NCBI RefSeq assembly: GCF_020782115.1
Contig: NZ_JAJGMW010000020.1
Span: 1 to 64,000 of the forward strand
Direction of reading: 5' to 3'
DNA from: Leeuwenhoekiella parthenopeia
GTDB lineage: Bacteria; Bacteroidota; Bacteroidia; Flavobacteriales; Flavobacteriaceae
DNA length: 64,000 nucleotides
In this document: piece by piece, positions 45,694 to 52,778 of the stretch
Numbering within the stretch: the stretch's first letter is position 1
Layout: each line of letters begins with the position of its first letter
The notes under the pieces: generated by a model
Seen by the model: the letters and a program-made list of their open reading frames with translations, nothing else
Databases searched by the model: none
What the model was told of the DNA's origin: nothing
Translations under genes and position numbers: made by a program

Positions 45694-45765
45694 ATGTATC
45701 AAAGAATAGCCCTGCTTCGCGGAATCAATGTAGGCGGTCATCGCCTTGGTAATTCAGAATGCTGA
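45694..45765 (+). pseudogene. Truncated DUF1697 gene remnant (23 codons)
   Basis: The ATG at 45694 opens MYQRIALLRGINVGGHR, which matches the conserved N-terminus of DUF1697 proteins (normally about 175 residues, YIALLRGINVGGH). After codon 18 the sequence enters the first repeat copy at 45751 and meets TGA at 45763. The remaining 150 or so codons are absent from the window. The repeat island therefore replaced or truncated the gene. Recognition rests on a short but very characteristic motif. Confidence 0.8.
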
Positions 45766-45813
45766 GTTCAGAGTGATGAGTTATTCGTATTTCTAATTTT
45801 GTATTTATCAGGA
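45751..45813. repeat. Repeat module copy A (nine degenerate heptads)
   Basis: Sixty-three bases made of nine 7-base units (AATTCAG, AATGCTG, AGTTCAG, AGTGATG, AGTTATT and so on to ATCAGGA). The same order of words recurs as copy B (45931-45986) and copy C (46281-46343). This copy begins exactly where the DUF1697 coding similarity ends. Confidence 0.8.
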
Positions 45814-45854
45814 CCGGGAGTGATGCGACCTAAGGAGCATCGTATCGAAGGGTC
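45812..45854. repeat. REP-like palindromic element 1
   Basis: Bounded by GACC and GGTC and containing GAGTGATGCGACC and CATCGTATCGAAGGG. It resembles the short palindromic elements with a GTC-CTGAGTGATGCGAG-N-CGAAGG layout seen scattered in Bacteroidota genomes. No coding potential. Confidence 0.6.
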
Positions 45855-45865
45855 AACTTACAAGC

Positions 45866-45925
45866 TCTGGCTTAGATACAAATTTCACTGTGCTACGCTA
45901 CGCAAAATTCACTCAGCCAGCGCTT
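45866..45925. repeat. Imperfect inverted repeat
   Basis: AGCTCTGGCTTAG at the left and CTCAGCCAGCGCT at the right pair with only a few mismatches across about 30 bases, giving a long hairpin in the repeat island. It is not followed by a T-run. Role unknown. Confidence 0.4.
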
Positions 45926-45930
45926 TTGTA

Positions 45931-45986
45931 ATCCTGAATGCAGAGTGATGAGTAATTCTGTATTTCTAATTTCTGATTTAACAGTC
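45931..45986. repeat. Repeat module copy B (eight degenerate heptads)
   Basis: Fifty-six bases divisible into eight 7-base words sharing GTGATGA, TGTATTT and CTAATTT with copies A and C. Directly followed by a second REP-like palindrome, as copy A is. Confidence 0.7.
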
Positions 45987-46024
45987 CCCTGAGTGATGCG
46001 AGCCTGTGAGCTTCTAATCGAAGG
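45984..46024. repeat. REP-like palindromic element 2
   Basis: GTCCCCTGAGTGATGCGAG ... TAATCGAAGG, closely similar in layout to element 1 and in the same position relative to its heptad module. Confidence 0.6.
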
Positions 46025-46086
46025 AAAGGGCTGGGGATGGATGTAATTTTGAATTTTAAAGCTTGAGCAGTGCACCAATCAGATGT

Positions 46087-46120
46087 GATTTCTCAGTCGC
46101 TTGGGCTCCTTCGAAATGAC
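46087..46120. repeat. REP-like element 3 (opposite-type motif)
   Basis: GATTTCTCAGTCGCTTGGG followed by CTCCTTCGAAATGAC, the form recurring in Bacteroidota intergenic DNA as a short palindromic element. It ends just before the main heptad tract begins. Confidence 0.55.
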
Positions 46121-46131
46121 TGCTAACAGCA

Positions 46132-46343
46132 AACTGAGACTGCTGACTGATGCTGAATGCGGAGTTCTTTGTTCTCTGTTCTTTGTTCTATGTTCTATGT
46201 TCTATGTTCTTTATTCTTGAATTTTGAATTTTGAATTTTGAACCTTGAATTCAAATAACTGTCCACTGAGACTGCTGACTAATTCAGAATGCTGAGTGAT
46301 GAGTTAGGAGTTATTTTGTATTTCTAATTTCGTATTTATCAGG
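46132..46343. repeat. Long heptanucleotide-periodic tract including module copy C
   Basis: From 46132 the sequence can be cut into 7-base words: AACTGAG, ACTGCTG, ACTGATG, CTGAATG, CGGAGTT, then CTTTGTT/CTATGTT units (46167-46208), then TTTGAAT units (46216-46250), then ACTGAGA, CTGCTGA and module copy C (46281-46343). The central 46164-46250 part is a clear tandem array of about 12 units. Period 7 is kept while the word changes, so it is not a simple microsatellite. Confidence 0.75.
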
Positions 46344-46350
46344 ACACTAG

Positions 46351-46377
46351 TTACCGCGCAATTGTATCGCGCGGTAA
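46351..46377. other. Perfect 9-bp hairpin upstream of katG
   Basis: TTACCGCGC (46351-46359) and GCGCGGTAA (46369-46377) form a GC-rich stem with a 9-base loop. No T-run follows in either direction, so it is not a standard terminator. It marks the right edge of the repeat island. Confidence 0.6.
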
Positions 46378-46454
46378 GCAGCCAAAATTAAATGATCCCC
46401 TATCACAGTACGATTGCGGCATGGGGTTCGTTAATTCGAATATGCTCTTACCCC

Positions 46455-46470
46455 AACTTTAATTAAAGTT
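46455..46470. promoter_or_regulatory. 16-bp perfect palindrome upstream of katG
   Basis: AACTTTAATTAAAGTT is a perfect palindrome about 155 bases before the katG ATG. It could be a regulator-binding site; which regulator is unknown. It does not match the ATAG-N7-CTAT OxyR core. Confidence 0.4.
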
Positions 46471-46538
46471 TAACGCCCTCTTAAACGCTTCTCCTTCCAA
46501 GAACCGATAACTTTAAAAAGACGTAGTCCTTCTTATCT

Positions 46539-46552
46539 TTTACAGCTGTAAA
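46539..46552. promoter_or_regulatory. 14-bp perfect palindrome upstream of katG
   Basis: TTTACAGCTGTAAA is a perfect palindrome 74 bases before the katG ATG and is a plausible operator or activator site for the catalase-peroxidase gene. The binding protein is unknown. Confidence 0.45.
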
Positions 46553-46626
46553 GCGGTTTTTTAATCCTTTTGATAGAGAGACTTGAGCGGGCTGCGTAAA
46601 TTCTATAAACTAAACCAAAAATTGTT

Positions 46627-48921
46627 ATGAAAGACATTGAGAATCCGCAAGGGCTTAGTGAGTGTCCCTTTCGAGGCACGCGTATTGGCGGCGCATTGGG
46701 CACCGCACCTCAAAATGAAGACTGGTGGCCGCAACGCCTTCCGGTAGATTTACTGCATCAGGAACAGCCCGTAGCAAACCCGCTGCGTGACGAGAATTAC
46801 AAGGAGGCTTTTAGCAAAATCGACTATGAGCAACTCAAAAAAGATATAAAAGAATTACTGGTCTCCTCTAAAGACTGGTGGCCGGCCGATTATGGCAACT
46901 ATGGTCCGCAGATGATTCGTATGGCATGGCACTCTGCCGGTACGTATCGTATCGCAGACGGTCGCGGCGGGGCTTCACAGGCGATGCAACGCTTTGCACC
47001 TATAGGATCCTGGTGGGATAATGGTAATATCGACAAGTCGCGCCGACTCATCTGGCCGATTAAGAAAAAATACGGAGCCGCACTCTCCTGGGCCGATCTT
47101 ATCGTACTAACCGGTAATTGCGCTCTGGAAATTATGGGCTTCCCTACTTTTGGTTTTGGCGGCGGACGTCGTGATGCCTGGGAACCTGATCGCGGTACCT
47201 ATTGGGGACCGGAATTCTGGGATGGGAAATATATTGACGAAATACCCAAAACCACAGATCATAAAGGCCATCCGGGCGAAATGGTCAATAATAATTTACG
47301 CTGGGTAGGTGGTCCTAAAGACGAATACCACGATTTAGAAAATCCGCTTGCAGCCACGCATTCCAATTTGATTTATGTAAATCCCGAAGGACCGGGTGGT
47401 AATATGGATCCTATAGATTCTGCCCGAAACATTCGCGAGTCATTCAAGCGTATGGCGATGAACGATGAGGAAACCGTGGCGCTTATTGCCGGTGGTCACG
47501 CCTTTGGTAAAAGTCACGGAGCCGTACCTGCAGATAAAATTGGCGCAGCCCCCGAAGCTGCACCGATGCATCAGCAGGGTTTTGGCTGGCATAACCCGGT
47601 AGGTTCTGGTAATGCCGAGTTCACCTCTACTAATGGAATCGAAGGTTCGTGGACCCCAAATCCTACACAGTGGGACAACGATTACCTCACAAACCTCTTC
47701 AAGTTTGAGTGGAAGCAAACCAAGAGTCCGGCAGGTGCCGGGCAGTGGACTCCTGTAGATCCTGACGCGCCTAAAACGCCGGATGCGCACCTGGATAAAC
47801 ATGAAGATCTGATGATGATGACTTCAGACATCGCGCTTAAAATGGACCCCGAGTATCGTAAAGTCTGTGAGAAGTTTATGAATGACTTCGACTACTTTAC
47901 CGAAGCTTTTTCAAAAGCCTGGTACAAGCTTACGCACCGCGATATGGGGCCAAAAGACCGCTATCTGGGACCCGAAGTTCCTGAGGAAGATATGATTTGG
48001 CAGGATCCCGTTCCGGTAAGAGATTATGAACTTATTGATGCTGTGGATATCGCAGCTTTAAAAAAGGTTATTCTTGACAGCGGATTGAGCGTTTCGGCGC
48101 TGGTAAACGCTGCCTGGTCTGCTGCTTCGGTATACCGTCACAGCGATAAGCGTGGTGGAGCCAATGGTGCCCGCATCGCTTTAGATCCACAGAATAACTG
48201 GGATCTTAACCGTCCGGCTGAGCTTAATCAGGTTTTAAATACTCTAAAAGGAATTCAATCTGATTTTGCGAGCAAACTTCCCGGAAACAAGCAGGTTTCG
48301 CTAGCCGATCTTGTGGTTTTAGGCGGTTGCGCTGCAGTAGAAAAAGCGGCTAAAGACGCTGGTTTTGATGTGGAAGTGCCTTTTACTCCCGGTCGTACCG
48401 ACGCCACGCCGGAGCAAACCGATGTGGAAAGCTTCGACTGGCTGAAACCGGTATCAGACGGATTTAAAAACTATCATAACGACAAGGTAGGTTATAAGAT
48501 TCCTGCAGAGCGTATTTTCTTAGATCGTGCGCATTTGCTCAATCTTTCGGCACCGGAATGGACTGTGCTTACCGGCGGACTTCGCGTTTTGGAACAAAAC
48601 TTTGATCATTCGAAACACGGAGTGTTTACTGAACGTCCCGGTCAATTGACCAATGATTTCTTCCAGGTACTCACAAGTATGGATTATGAGTGGAAACCTC
48701 AGAACTATGAGGAAACCCTTTTCAACATCAACGACCGCGCTACCGGAAGCACCAAATACACCGCGACACGTTGCGACCTGGTTTTTGGTTCTAACGCGCA
48801 GCTGCGCAACCTTGCCGAAGTTTATGCCGCAGACGACGCTCAGGAGCGTTTTGTAAACGACTTTATCAAAGCCTGGGACAAGGTAATGATGCTGGACCGT
48901 TACGACGTTAAAGACGAATAA
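46627..48921 (+). CDS. katG: Catalase-peroxidase KatG
   Basis: Bifunctional haem enzyme of 764 residues that removes hydrogen peroxide. The distal site is Arg98, Trp101, His102 in [12 protein letters not shown]. The covalent adduct residues Trp101, Tyr250 (LIYVNPEG) and Met276 are all in place, and the proximal haem ligand is His291 in [11 protein letters not shown]. The C-terminal half is the usual degenerate duplicate ([25 protein letters not shown]). It has no signal peptide. Length is normal and a terminator follows. The long upstream region with two palindromes suggests independent, stress-linked control. Confidence 0.98.
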   Translation: MKDIENPQGLSECPFRGTRIGGALGTAPQNEDWWPQRLPVDLLHQEQPVANPLRDENYKEAFSKIDYEQLKKDIKELLVSSKDWWPADYGNYGPQMIRMAWHSAGTYRIADGRGGASQAMQRFAPIGSWWDNGNIDKSRRLIWPIKKKYGAALSWADLIVLTGNCALEIMGFPTFGFGGGRRDAWEPDRGTYWGPEFWDGKYIDEIPKTTDHKGHPGEMVNNNLRWVGGPKDEYHDLENPLAATHSNLIYVNPEGPGGNMDPIDSARNIRESFKRMAMNDEETVALIAGGHAFGKSHGAVPADKIGAAPEAAPMHQQGFGWHNPVGSGNAEFTSTNGIEGSWTPNPTQWDNDYLTNLFKFEWKQTKSPAGAGQWTPVDPDAPKTPDAHLDKHEDLMMMTSDIALKMDPEYRKVCEKFMNDFDYFTEAFSKAWYKLTHRDMGPKDRYLGPEVPEEDMIWQDPVPVRDYELIDAVDIAALKKVILDSGLSVSALVNAAWSAASVYRHSDKRGGANGARIALDPQNNWDLNRPAELNQVLNTLKGIQSDFASKLPGNKQVSLADLVVLGGCAAVEKAAKDAGFDVEVPFTPGRTDATPEQTDVESFDWLKPVSDGFKNYHNDKVGYKIPAERIFLDRAHLLNLSAPEWTVLTGGLRVLEQNFDHSKHGVFTERPGQLTNDFFQVLTSMDYEWKPQNYEETLFNINDRATGSTKYTATRCDLVFGSNAQLRNLAEVYAADDAQERFVNDFIKAWDKVMMLDRYDVKDE

Positions 48922-48948
48922 GGCTAAAAGCCCTTTAATTAAATAATG

Positions 48949-48982
48949 CCCGATAGCTTTAAAAGCTATCGGGTATTTTTTT
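48949..48982 (+). terminator. Terminator after katG
   Basis: CCCGATAGCTTT (48949-48960) pairs with AAAGCTATCGGG (48962-48973) and is followed by a T-run (48976-48982). Confidence 0.93.
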
Positions 48983-49150
48983 GCTTGATCTCTTGTATAA
49001 ATTGAAAATAAGGAAAGCCGTAAAATAAGGCGTTTAATTCGCTATCTTTAAATACAACCTGAATTGCTTTCGATTGTAAGAACTTCTCTTTGAATTATTT
49101 TAAAATGCTAACGAAAGACATTAAATCAGACCTTAACAAAAACTGAAATT

Positions 49151-49384
49151 ATGAGCGATTACCAAAAACTATTGACCAGTAGCTCCATCATCATTAATAG
49201 AGCCGCTTTTCTGTTAGATCAGGAAAATATTCAAACGCGTATTAAAGACCACGTAGAATCTGCCCGCCTGGGTGGTTTTGGAGTACCCCAAAATGACGTG
49301 GAATTATACGTACCACAATCAGATTTTGAAAAAGCTCAGGATATTATTGAAAAATCCGATTTAGATGCTGAATATAATGGGTAA
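49151..49384 (+). CDS. Small DUF2007-domain protein
   Basis: Protein of 77 residues consisting only of a DUF2007 domain: LLTSSSIIINRAAFLLDQENI, HVESARLGGFGVPQNDVELYV and DFEKAQDIIEKS. The motif ES-R-GGFG followed by V-L-V and KA--IIEK is shared with the N-terminal domain of the protein at 24455. Its function is unknown; the family is thought to be regulatory or ligand-binding. Monocistronic, 168 bases after the katG terminator. Confidence 0.85.
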   Translation: MSDYQKLLTSSSIIINRAAFLLDQENIQTRIKDHVESARLGGFGVPQNDVELYVPQSDFEKAQDIIEKSDLDAEYNG

Positions 49385-49447
49385 CGCTCATCACGTTACG
49401 GCAATTAATTATGTGATATAATTCCCCAAGAAGAATTAATTATTTTC

Positions 49448-49479
49448 ATAACGTTTTTGTTATATAACAATTTTGTTAT
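49448..49479. promoter_or_regulatory. Twin 16-bp palindromes upstream of hicA (likely HicB operators)
   Basis: Two abutting near-identical palindromic sites, ATAACGTTTTTGTTAT (49448-49463) and ATAACAATTTTGTTAT (49464-49479), end 11 bases before the hicA ATG. Each is ATAAC-N6-GTTAT. Tandem half-site symmetry is what HTH-type HicB antitoxins bind to repress their operon; this role is inferred. Confidence 0.65.
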
Positions 49480-49490
49480 AGTTTTAAATC

Positions 49491-49673
49491 ATGAAATCGA
49501 GTTCTTTGATAAAGATGATTGAAAAAGACGGATGGTATATTGTAAGGACTAAAGGCAGCCATCATCACTTCAAGCATCCTGAGAAAGCAGGATTGGTTAC
49601 TATACCGCACCCCAGGAAAGATATACCAAAGGGAACTGTAGAATCAATCCTTAAACAGGCAGGACTAAAATAA
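49491..49673 (+). CDS. hicA: HicA-family mRNA interferase toxin
   Basis: Toxin of 60 residues with the complete HicA double-stranded-RNA-binding-like fold: SSSLIKMIEKDGWYIVRTKGSHHHFKHP, then VTIPHPRKDIPKGTVESILKQAGL. The catalytic His is in GSHHHF. HicA proteins cleave mRNA and tmRNA and are neutralised by HicB encoded next to them. Here the toxin gene is first and hicB starts 57 bases later, the usual hicA-hicB order. The DNA of this pair is richer in A+T than katG next door. Confidence 0.93.
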   Translation: MKSSSLIKMIEKDGWYIVRTKGSHHHFKHPEKAGLVTIPHPRKDIPKGTVESILKQAGLK

Positions 49674-49730
49674 ACCTTCCCTTTCTATCATTGAATTAGA
49701 CATCGGTAAAAGACCATAAACAAGAATATT

Positions 49731-50144
49731 ATGAAAATCCGGCAAATTAAGGTTTACATTGAGAAAGGTGACGACGGAACATACTGGGGAACTACTCAGG
49801 AAGAAGTAGGCCTTGTGTCTGCTTTTGGAAACACTTTAGCAGAACTTAAGAAAAATTTAAATCAGGCATTTGAAGATCATCTTGAGGTAGGCCGTGAATT
49901 AGGTGAAGACTGGGTTGATCACTATAAAAATGGCTATGAATTTGAATATAAAGTGGATTTGGAATCGTTTTTTGAACTGATCCCGGAAGTCAAGATTTCA
50001 ATCATCGCAGAGAAAGCAAAAATCAATAGTTCATTGCTACGTCAGTATAAGACCGGTAAAGCTTCAGCCTCTGAAGACCAGGTCAAGAAAATTGAAAGAG
50101 CTGTTCACGAACTGGGCAAAGAATTACTCTCGGTAAGTTTTTAA
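49731..50144 (+). CDS. hicB: HicB-family antitoxin with C-terminal HTH
   Basis: Antitoxin of 137 residues. The N-terminal partial RNase H-like fold (VYIEKGDDGTYWGTTQEEVGLVSAFGNTLAELKKNLNQAF) binds HicA. The C-terminal part (about 80-137, FFELIPEVKISIIAEKAKINSSLLRQYKTGKASASEDQVKKI) is an Xre-type helix-turn-helix of the kind that autorepresses the operon through palindromic sites such as the pair upstream of hicA. The N-terminal Tyr/Trp-Gly motif differs from classical YFPDLPG proteins, but the overall arrangement is clear. Confidence 0.9.
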   Translation: MKIRQIKVYIEKGDDGTYWGTTQEEVGLVSAFGNTLAELKKNLNQAFEDHLEVGRELGEDWVDHYKNGYEFEYKVDLESFFELIPEVKISIIAEKAKINSSLLRQYKTGKASASEDQVKKIERAVHELGKELLSVSF

Positions 50145-50290
50145 ATGATCAATTGAAACTGAGTTTATTACAAAATAGATCAATTACCTAAACCATTCAA
50201 CCTTAGGTTACCGAGCGATTAAATTGTGTGGTGGTTAGTTAGAATTACAATCTCAATCCCTTCCATAAAACAAAAACCTATATAGCCAAC

Positions 50291-50335
<45 letters not shown>

Positions 50336-50343
50336 AGTTATAG

Positions 50344-51513
50344 CTACTGCACCCGAATTTCGTTAATCAGAATATCCTTAAAAAGTAGTTTTAAGCTTTC
50401 GCCCGAGTCGTAAACCATTTGTTCGTTTGTGGGGAAAGGTACCGGCCGGTTGCCCAGAAGTGGCAGCATTTTAGGGTCAATGGCTTCTTTATCACCTGTG
50501 TAAGTTGCGTAGATGTGGTTAAAAATAAAGCCGTCGTTCAGCGGAAATGTGGCCTCCAACTGGTTTGTGTTTAAATCGATCAGGTCTACCTGAGCTGTGA
50601 TCTGTGTGCTTTTAGACTGCGTAAACTCGTGAATATCGGCACGCAGGGTTTTAAATTTATCAACCTTGATATCATTACCCAGACTGTCTTTTTTTACGTT
50701 TCCGTTTTTGTCTAGCACATAGTCAAAAACATCTTTCACCTTTTTTTCCTGTTTTAAAATACGCTCCTTCACCAGCTCGGGACTAATCTGAATCCCTCTA
50801 AAACTAAGGATCAGGTCATAATCGTAAGCCAGATTTTCGATCTCGCGATTGTGGTATTGCACCCAGGGTCTGTTGAGTTTGTAGGTGTCTATATTCAGCA
50901 AATCGTTCTCCAGTCGGGCGGGAATCGCCATCTCCGTCTCATTAACCAGCGCCAATCGTACAAACGTGGTGCCTTTGTAGCGTGCATCTTCCAGTAAAGC
51001 CGTGGTATTGGCATAACCGGGATTGATTTCTTCCAGATAAGCGAGGTCGTCGTAGGCCAGACGGGCATCGGCTTTGGTTCCGTTTTCGAGCAGTTGTGTA
51101 CTTGATTCAATCAGGTGTTTAGAAAGGTCGTTTTTGATACTGATAATCGCATCCGAATAGTCTGTAAAACTGAATTTCGTGCCCGGTAACGGCAAAATGG
51201 GTCGTATACGATCCTGTCTCAGACTCAAACCGGTAATCAGGGCATAACGTTCCCGGAGTGTATTGGGATTGTCTTCCTTTTCCAAAAAATCCAAACGGCG
51301 TTCATCGCGGTCCACAGCTTTTACAAAAGCATCTTTTAATAAAGCGATATAGGGTTCTTTACGTTCCGCCGATTTATTGACACGCAGGTTATCAAGCGTT
51401 TGTACAATTACCTGATCGTAATTGCCGCGGGCAAGGTCTTTTTCAGATTTACGCACGCCGCCACAGGCGCCAAGCAAAAGCGCAGTTACCAGTAATAGGC
51501 CAAAATTTTTCAT
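50344..51513 (-). CDS. Envelope lipoprotein of unknown function with helical repeats
   Basis: Lipoprotein of 389 residues (signal ends at LLLGAC, Cys17). The sequence KDLARGNYDQVIVQTLDNLRVNK at the N-terminus looks like a TPR-type helix pair, and the following 150 residues remain helical with repeated LAYDDLAYLEEINPGY-like elements. The C-terminal half is strand-rich (FVRLALVNETEMAIPARLE, QITAQVDLIDLNTNQLEATFPL). No family was recognised. It seems widespread in Flavobacteriaceae-type genomes by its style, but this is an impression. Convergent with hicB; the AAT microsatellite lies downstream. Confidence 0.75.
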   Translation of the reverse strand: MKNFGLLLVTALLLGACGGVRKSEKDLARGNYDQVIVQTLDNLRVNKSAERKEPYIALLKDAFVKAVDRDERRLDFLEKEDNPNTLRERYALITGLSLRQDRIRPILPLPGTKFSFTDYSDAIISIKNDLSKHLIESSTQLLENGTKADARLAYDDLAYLEEINPGYANTTALLEDARYKGTTFVRLALVNETEMAIPARLENDLLNIDTYKLNRPWVQYHNREIENLAYDYDLILSFRGIQISPELVKERILKQEKKVKDVFDYVLDKNGNVKKDSLGNDIKVDKFKTLRADIHEFTQSKSTQITAQVDLIDLNTNQLEATFPLNDGFIFNHIYATYTGDKEAIDPKMLPLLGNRPVPFPTNEQMVYDSGESLKLLFKDILINEIRVQ

Positions 51514-51630
51514 GAATTGCAGTATTTGGGAGGCGCCAAAGTACTAAAAAATGTTAACACAAAATGTTTTGAAATACTTCTTGCTGTAGACTATTGCTCG
51601 TTTCCATTGAATCAAAATCCTTTAAAACGA

Positions 51631-51660
51631 AAAAATCCCCACGTTTCCGTGAGGATTTTT
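51631..51660 (-). terminator. Terminator of the tRNA-His gene
   Basis: AATCCCCACG and CGTGAGGATT pair (one mismatch) around a 4-base loop, followed leftward by a T-run on the minus strand. It lies just downstream of tRNA-His. Confidence 0.8.
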
Positions 51661-51667
51661 CTTTCCG

Positions 51668-51742
51668 GGTGGAAGATCGGTCTCGAACCGACGACCTCTT
51701 GAACCACAATCAAGCGCTCTAACCAACTGAGCTACAACCACC
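51668..51742 (-). tRNA. tRNA-His (anticodon GTG)
   Basis: Cloverleaf read on the minus strand: 5' GGTGGTTG, D-arm AGCTCAGTTGGTTAGAGC, anticodon stem CTTGA/TCAAG with loop TTGTGGT (anticodon GTG), T-arm with TTCGAGA loop. The extra 5' G pairing with C73 is the hallmark of tRNA-His. CCA is not encoded. The acceptor stem shows two adjacent T:T oppositions (positions 5-68 and 6-67). Confidence 0.95.
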
Positions 51743-51908
51743 ATTTAAAAAGCATATTTCGCTAGCGATTTATGCGGCTGCAAATGTAATGCAAATCCAT
51801 ATTATGAGCAATATTTTCTGATAAAAAAATAAAAGCTCATTTAACTTTAAGCCAGATCGTCTACTTCCGAGATTGAAACAGGCTCCAATTTCAAACTCGC
51901 AATGCGAG

Positions 51909-52625
51909 TTAAATCAGGTCAAAAATAGAATCAACCGCGGGATAGCGCTCTACCGTAAAACCTTCTGCATAATCAGTGCCTATGAGTCGGCCCAGATCCC
52001 GTGCCCGGTATTTGATGCTTTCCTGAAAGTTTTTACTGCTTATAGGGGTATTGTCCTCCCCTTTCGACGGATCATAAAACTGAGAGGAATAAGCCATCAC
52101 AGCTTCCATCTTTTGATCAATAAAACCGGTGATATCTACCACCACATCGGGCTGCAGGTTTTTCCATTGTATGTAATGGTACACGTTTTTCGGTCTCCAG
52201 GGTTCCTGCGGTTGTCCGTCGAGGCTGGTTTCAATCTTCTTGAGGCCGCTGAGAAAACAGGCGTCACTGGCGAGCTTGCTCCCGCGACCGTGATCGATAT
52301 GCCGATCATCAATGGCGTTGCACAACACAATCTCGGGTCTGTATTTGCGTATGATTTCAATAATACGCAATTGGGACTCGCGGTTGTTTTCAAAAAAGCC
52401 GTCAGCCAGAGCGATATTTTCGCGGGCACTAAGCTTTAATATTTTCGCAGCATCTGCGGCTTCCTGGTCCCTGATCTCCGCCGAACCGCGTGTTCCGAGT
52501 TCACCCCGCGTCAAATCAAGCACTCCGGTTTTCTTACCGCGACTTTGTTCTTTGGCCAAAACACCCGCACAGGACAATTCTACATCATCAGGGTGTGCGC
52601 CAATGGCAAGTATATCTAATTTCAC
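51909..52625 (-). CDS. bshB1: Bacillithiol biosynthesis deacetylase BshB1
   Basis: Zinc-dependent deacetylase of 238 residues of the PIG-L family. It deacetylates GlcNAc-malate during synthesis of bacillithiol, the low-molecular-weight thiol of many Firmicutes and Bacteroidota. The metal motif AHPDDVELSCAG (residues 10-21), TRGELGTRGSAEIRDQEAADAAKIL and DDRHIDHGRGS (third ligand His) are typical. The C-terminal half (SSQFYDPSKGEDNTPIS) is specific to BshB1. The other bacillithiol genes (bshA, bshC) are not in this window. Confidence 0.95.
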   Translation of the reverse strand: MKLDILAIGAHPDDVELSCAGVLAKEQSRGKKTGVLDLTRGELGTRGSAEIRDQEAADAAKILKLSARENIALADGFFENNRESQLRIIEIIRKYRPEIVLCNAIDDRHIDHGRGSKLASDACFLSGLKKIETSLDGQPQEPWRPKNVYHYIQWKNLQPDVVVDITGFIDQKMEAVMAYSSQFYDPSKGEDNTPISSKNFQESIKYRARDLGRLIGTDYAEGFTVERYPAVDSIFDLI

Positions 52626-52652
52626 TATACGTTACGTATTAATGGTTATTTG

Positions 52653-52716
52653 GTGGAATCGTGGAATCGTGGAATCGCGGAATCGTGGAATCGTGGAATC
52701 GTGGAATCGTGGAATC
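52653..52716. repeat. Eight-copy octanucleotide tandem repeat (GTGGAATC)
   Basis: Eight consecutive 8-base units; the fourth differs by one base (GCGGAATC). It lies upstream of bshB1 (start at 52625), preceded by a 13-bp palindrome ATACGT-T-ACGTAT (52627-52639). The array could alter spacing of a bshB1 promoter. Confidence 0.93.
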
Positions 52717-52730
52717 GTTTAAGTATAATC

Positions 52731-52772
52731 TTTTCACTTTCTACTTTTCACTTTCTACTTTTCACTTCTCAC
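52731..52772. repeat. Heptanucleotide repeat (TTTTCAC/TTTCTAC)
   Basis: Six 7-base units: TTTTCAC, TTTCTAC, TTTTCAC, TTTCTAC, TTTTCAC, TTCTCAC. Period 7 again, immediately right of the 8-base array and just past the stop of the cystathionine-synthase-type gene. Confidence 0.85.
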
Positions 52773-52778
52773 CTATCT

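Noticed and set aside
45751-46343. Repeat island considered as a CRISPR array
   Set aside because: Repeats are degenerate, have no constant unit of 28-40 bases, no unique spacers of constant length, and no cas genes are nearby.
46455-46552. OxyR binding site upstream of katG
   Set aside because: No ATAG-N7-CTAT type repeats were found; the palindromes present differ, so no regulator was named.
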